Source: Marchantia polymorpha subsp. ruderalis (lineage: Eukaryota > Streptophyta > Marchantiopsida > Marchantiales > Marchantiaceae). From it: a DNA stretch of 64,000 nt. The translations under genes were made by a program, and so were the position numbers. The stretch spans positions 8,638,001-8,702,000 of the forward strand of contig AP031357.1 in NCBI GenBank assembly GCA_037833965.1. The letters are read 5' to 3'. Positions within the stretch are counted from its first letter, which is position 1. Every line of letters begins with the position of its first letter. Below, in pieces: positions 62,384-64,000 of this stretch. The notes beneath the pieces were generated by a model that saw nothing but the letters and a program-made list of their open reading frames with translations, was not told the DNA's origin and did no database searches.

Positions 62384-63240
62384 ATTATCATGAATAAGAA
62401 ATTACGTCATGTATGAATTGCACGATTGTATCTCAATTTATTCAACTTTAAATACAACTATTTGTACCATTAGAATACATATTCTCAACCTCTGTAAATG
62501 AAGTCGGATGTCATTACAAACATGACATGTTTAAGGTATTATGTTTTTATAATCAATTTTTTGCTTTAATCTGAGAATTTAGACATTTTCAAGAAATTTC
62601 ATCATATTAAACTATGTTCAATAATATTGTTCTAAGGTTTTATTTGGAATTATGTTTTAAAAAAGGTTTTGCTGAGGTTTTGGCAAAATCCATAGCAAAC
62701 ATATTATTTCAATGGATGTACTTACAAATTTTTTTATTCTTTGAAGAAATTTTGTATTCAAAATAAAATTTGCATTCATACAAGAACAATAAATATAAAG
62801 ACTGATGAAAAAGAACTCATGCACGTGGGTATGCATTTTTATCAATATTCGCTTAAAAAACATAGAGAGTCAGAGAGTCTTATTGCAAAAATCCATGAGC
62901 ATCTATTATCTGTTTAGCAAGTGTATAAATGATCTATTGTAATTCAAAAATTAGTAGATGCACTGAAATTACACGTAGGATATTTGAATTTGTATAAGGG
63001 ACTTTAGATTATATCTGTCTTATACATAATTTTTTTTAAAATTGGTAATATGATGTTATACATTATAAACTAACACATACCTTATATGTTACATATGTAC
63101 CTTAGTACTACTAATTTTTTTTTCAAAATATGAATATGAATTAAATTTTAATAAAAGAAATTTTCAAATATTGCAATCTCTAAAACAATTACAATTTCAT
63201 ATGGAAAAAATAATTTGCGTTTTCCTCAATACGATATTGC

Positions 63241-64000
63241 TATCAAAGGAACATGGAAGATGGGAATTAGTGTTGGAGGCACAACTCAAAAGGATGCCCG
63301 CGGGCGGGGGCATGCCTCATTCGCATTTTCCATAAGGGGCCTGCCGGTATGTACAAAAATTTTTTTTACGTATATTCCAGAGTTATAGACGGTGTGATAA
63401 GTCAAAAAATAAATGGAAAATACTGCTTGCTGTTTGGGCTGCATGGCACTGAAACTGCTTGGAACTGAAGGATTTGCCAAGTATATGCAATGCTGTTTTT
63501 GTGTGGGTACGTGGGATGTAGACAGGTAGTCCGGCTTGTTGATTGTTTCTGCTTCTAAGAGTGCTATATTTTCATGAAAGTGTATTTTCTGATACATCAA
63601 ATATACATATTGCAATACGGGCATGCCTTTTGCAGTTGAAAGGGGGCATGGGCAAGCCTTGAAAAATTTTGTTGTTCCTAATGGGAAGTATAGCACGAAG
63701 CTAGTAGTGTGAAATTCTTGGACAAGTGAACCCTTTCCCCTTCGGATGGAACGAGAAACACTGGGTCCCACGATAAGTGGTTAATGTTCGCTACAGTCCA
63801 AAAAATAGCGCCAAAAATCGTAGACGGAAACTCAATCATACAAGAGAGACATACGATAATATACGGTTAATCATACAATAGCGTATGTTTCCCACAGTAA
63901 TGCTCCACCGAGTGAGACCATGAATACAGTACAGTACACGAGATTCAGATACTGAACATGGGTCGACGTAGACGAGAGGCGGGGCCCACGTGTCAGCTTT
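63241..64000. other. Edge of a GC-balanced region, no recognised gene
   Basis: Composition becomes balanced again at about 63240. A minus-strand open frame (63286-63771) is the longest here but opens without an ATG, and its first ATG leaves about 112 codons with no recognisable domain. It could be part of a gene that continues beyond the window. Confidence 0.3.

Larger units (their letters stand above)
58961..63240. other. AT desert 3
   Basis: About 4.3 kb of very AT-rich DNA without coding sequence, interrupted by a promoter-like GC island at about 60235-60746 and by a long foldback at 62127-62383. It also carries a short telomere-like TTTAGGG pair at 59405-59418 and a (TACA)n tract at about 61886-61907. 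Confidence 0.7.

Noticed and set aside
63286-63771. 161-codon minus-strand ORF near the window end
   Set aside because: It opens without ATG and shows no recognisable motif; kept only as a note on that region.
1-64000. CRISPR arrays, bacterial operons, rRNA genes, integrated organellar or viral genomes
   Set aside because: No regularly spaced repeats, no compact same-strand gene series, no rRNA-like blocks and no recognisable organellar or viral proteins were seen.

Overview
This is a nuclear window from a land plant. It holds a plant-type eIF4B, an ATL-type RING-H2 ubiquitin ligase, and two nuclear genes for plastid proteins with transit peptides and many GT-AG introns, plus a eukaryotic tRNA-Thr(UGU). 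The intron sizes (about 170 bp to 3.2 kb), the unsplit ATL gene and the alternation of GC-balanced gene islands with very AT-rich deserts would fit a bryophyte (moss or liverwort). No species was identified, and this assignment is inference. No bacterial operon, rRNA gene or CRISPR array is visible.

Layout: 1-4278, GC-balanced, no recognised gene. 4279-5634 (-), ATL RING-H2 E3 ligase, preceded by a long GC/CT-rich leader or promoter to about 7100. 7101-16550, intermediate to AT-rich intergenic sequence with a 163-bp MITE-like element and decayed ORFs. 16780-23150, an AT desert containing one small GC island and a duplicated, probably transposon-derived block. 23150-27448, GC-balanced, no recognised gene. 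27449-32581 (-), a complete ten-exon plastid rRNA adenine dimethyltransferase (PFC1/KsgA type) with a tRNA-Thr gene nested on the opposite strand in its second intron. 32582-39832, intergenic with two weak ORFs. 39833-41525 (-), eIF4B in two exons, with telo-box motifs upstream. 43800-47160, a second AT desert. 47452-47766 (+), an unassigned candidate exon. 48627-49244 (-), an unassigned 205-codon ORF. 49689-56171 (+), a complete eight-exon pentapeptide-repeat thylakoid-lumen protein (TL15 type). 56172-58960, GC-balanced with purine tracts. 58960-63240, a third AT desert holding a promoter-like GC island and a near-perfect 257-bp foldback. 63241-64000, nothing recognised.

The four solid genes do not form a pathway or operon. 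PFC1 matures the small-subunit rRNA of chloroplast ribosomes, TL15 is a lumenal protein of the photosynthetic membrane, eIF4B supports cytosolic translation initiation and ATL is a membrane-anchored ubiquitin ligase. Both plastid gene models were assembled by hand: every junction is GT-AG, the reading frame closes exactly, and the products are 389 and 246 residues.

I did not find a clear new biological system. The observations most worth following are the 257-bp foldback, the stem-loop in the 3.2-kb TL15 intron, the promoter-like GC island stranded in an AT desert, the antisense tRNA inside PFC1, and two unassigned candidate exons.
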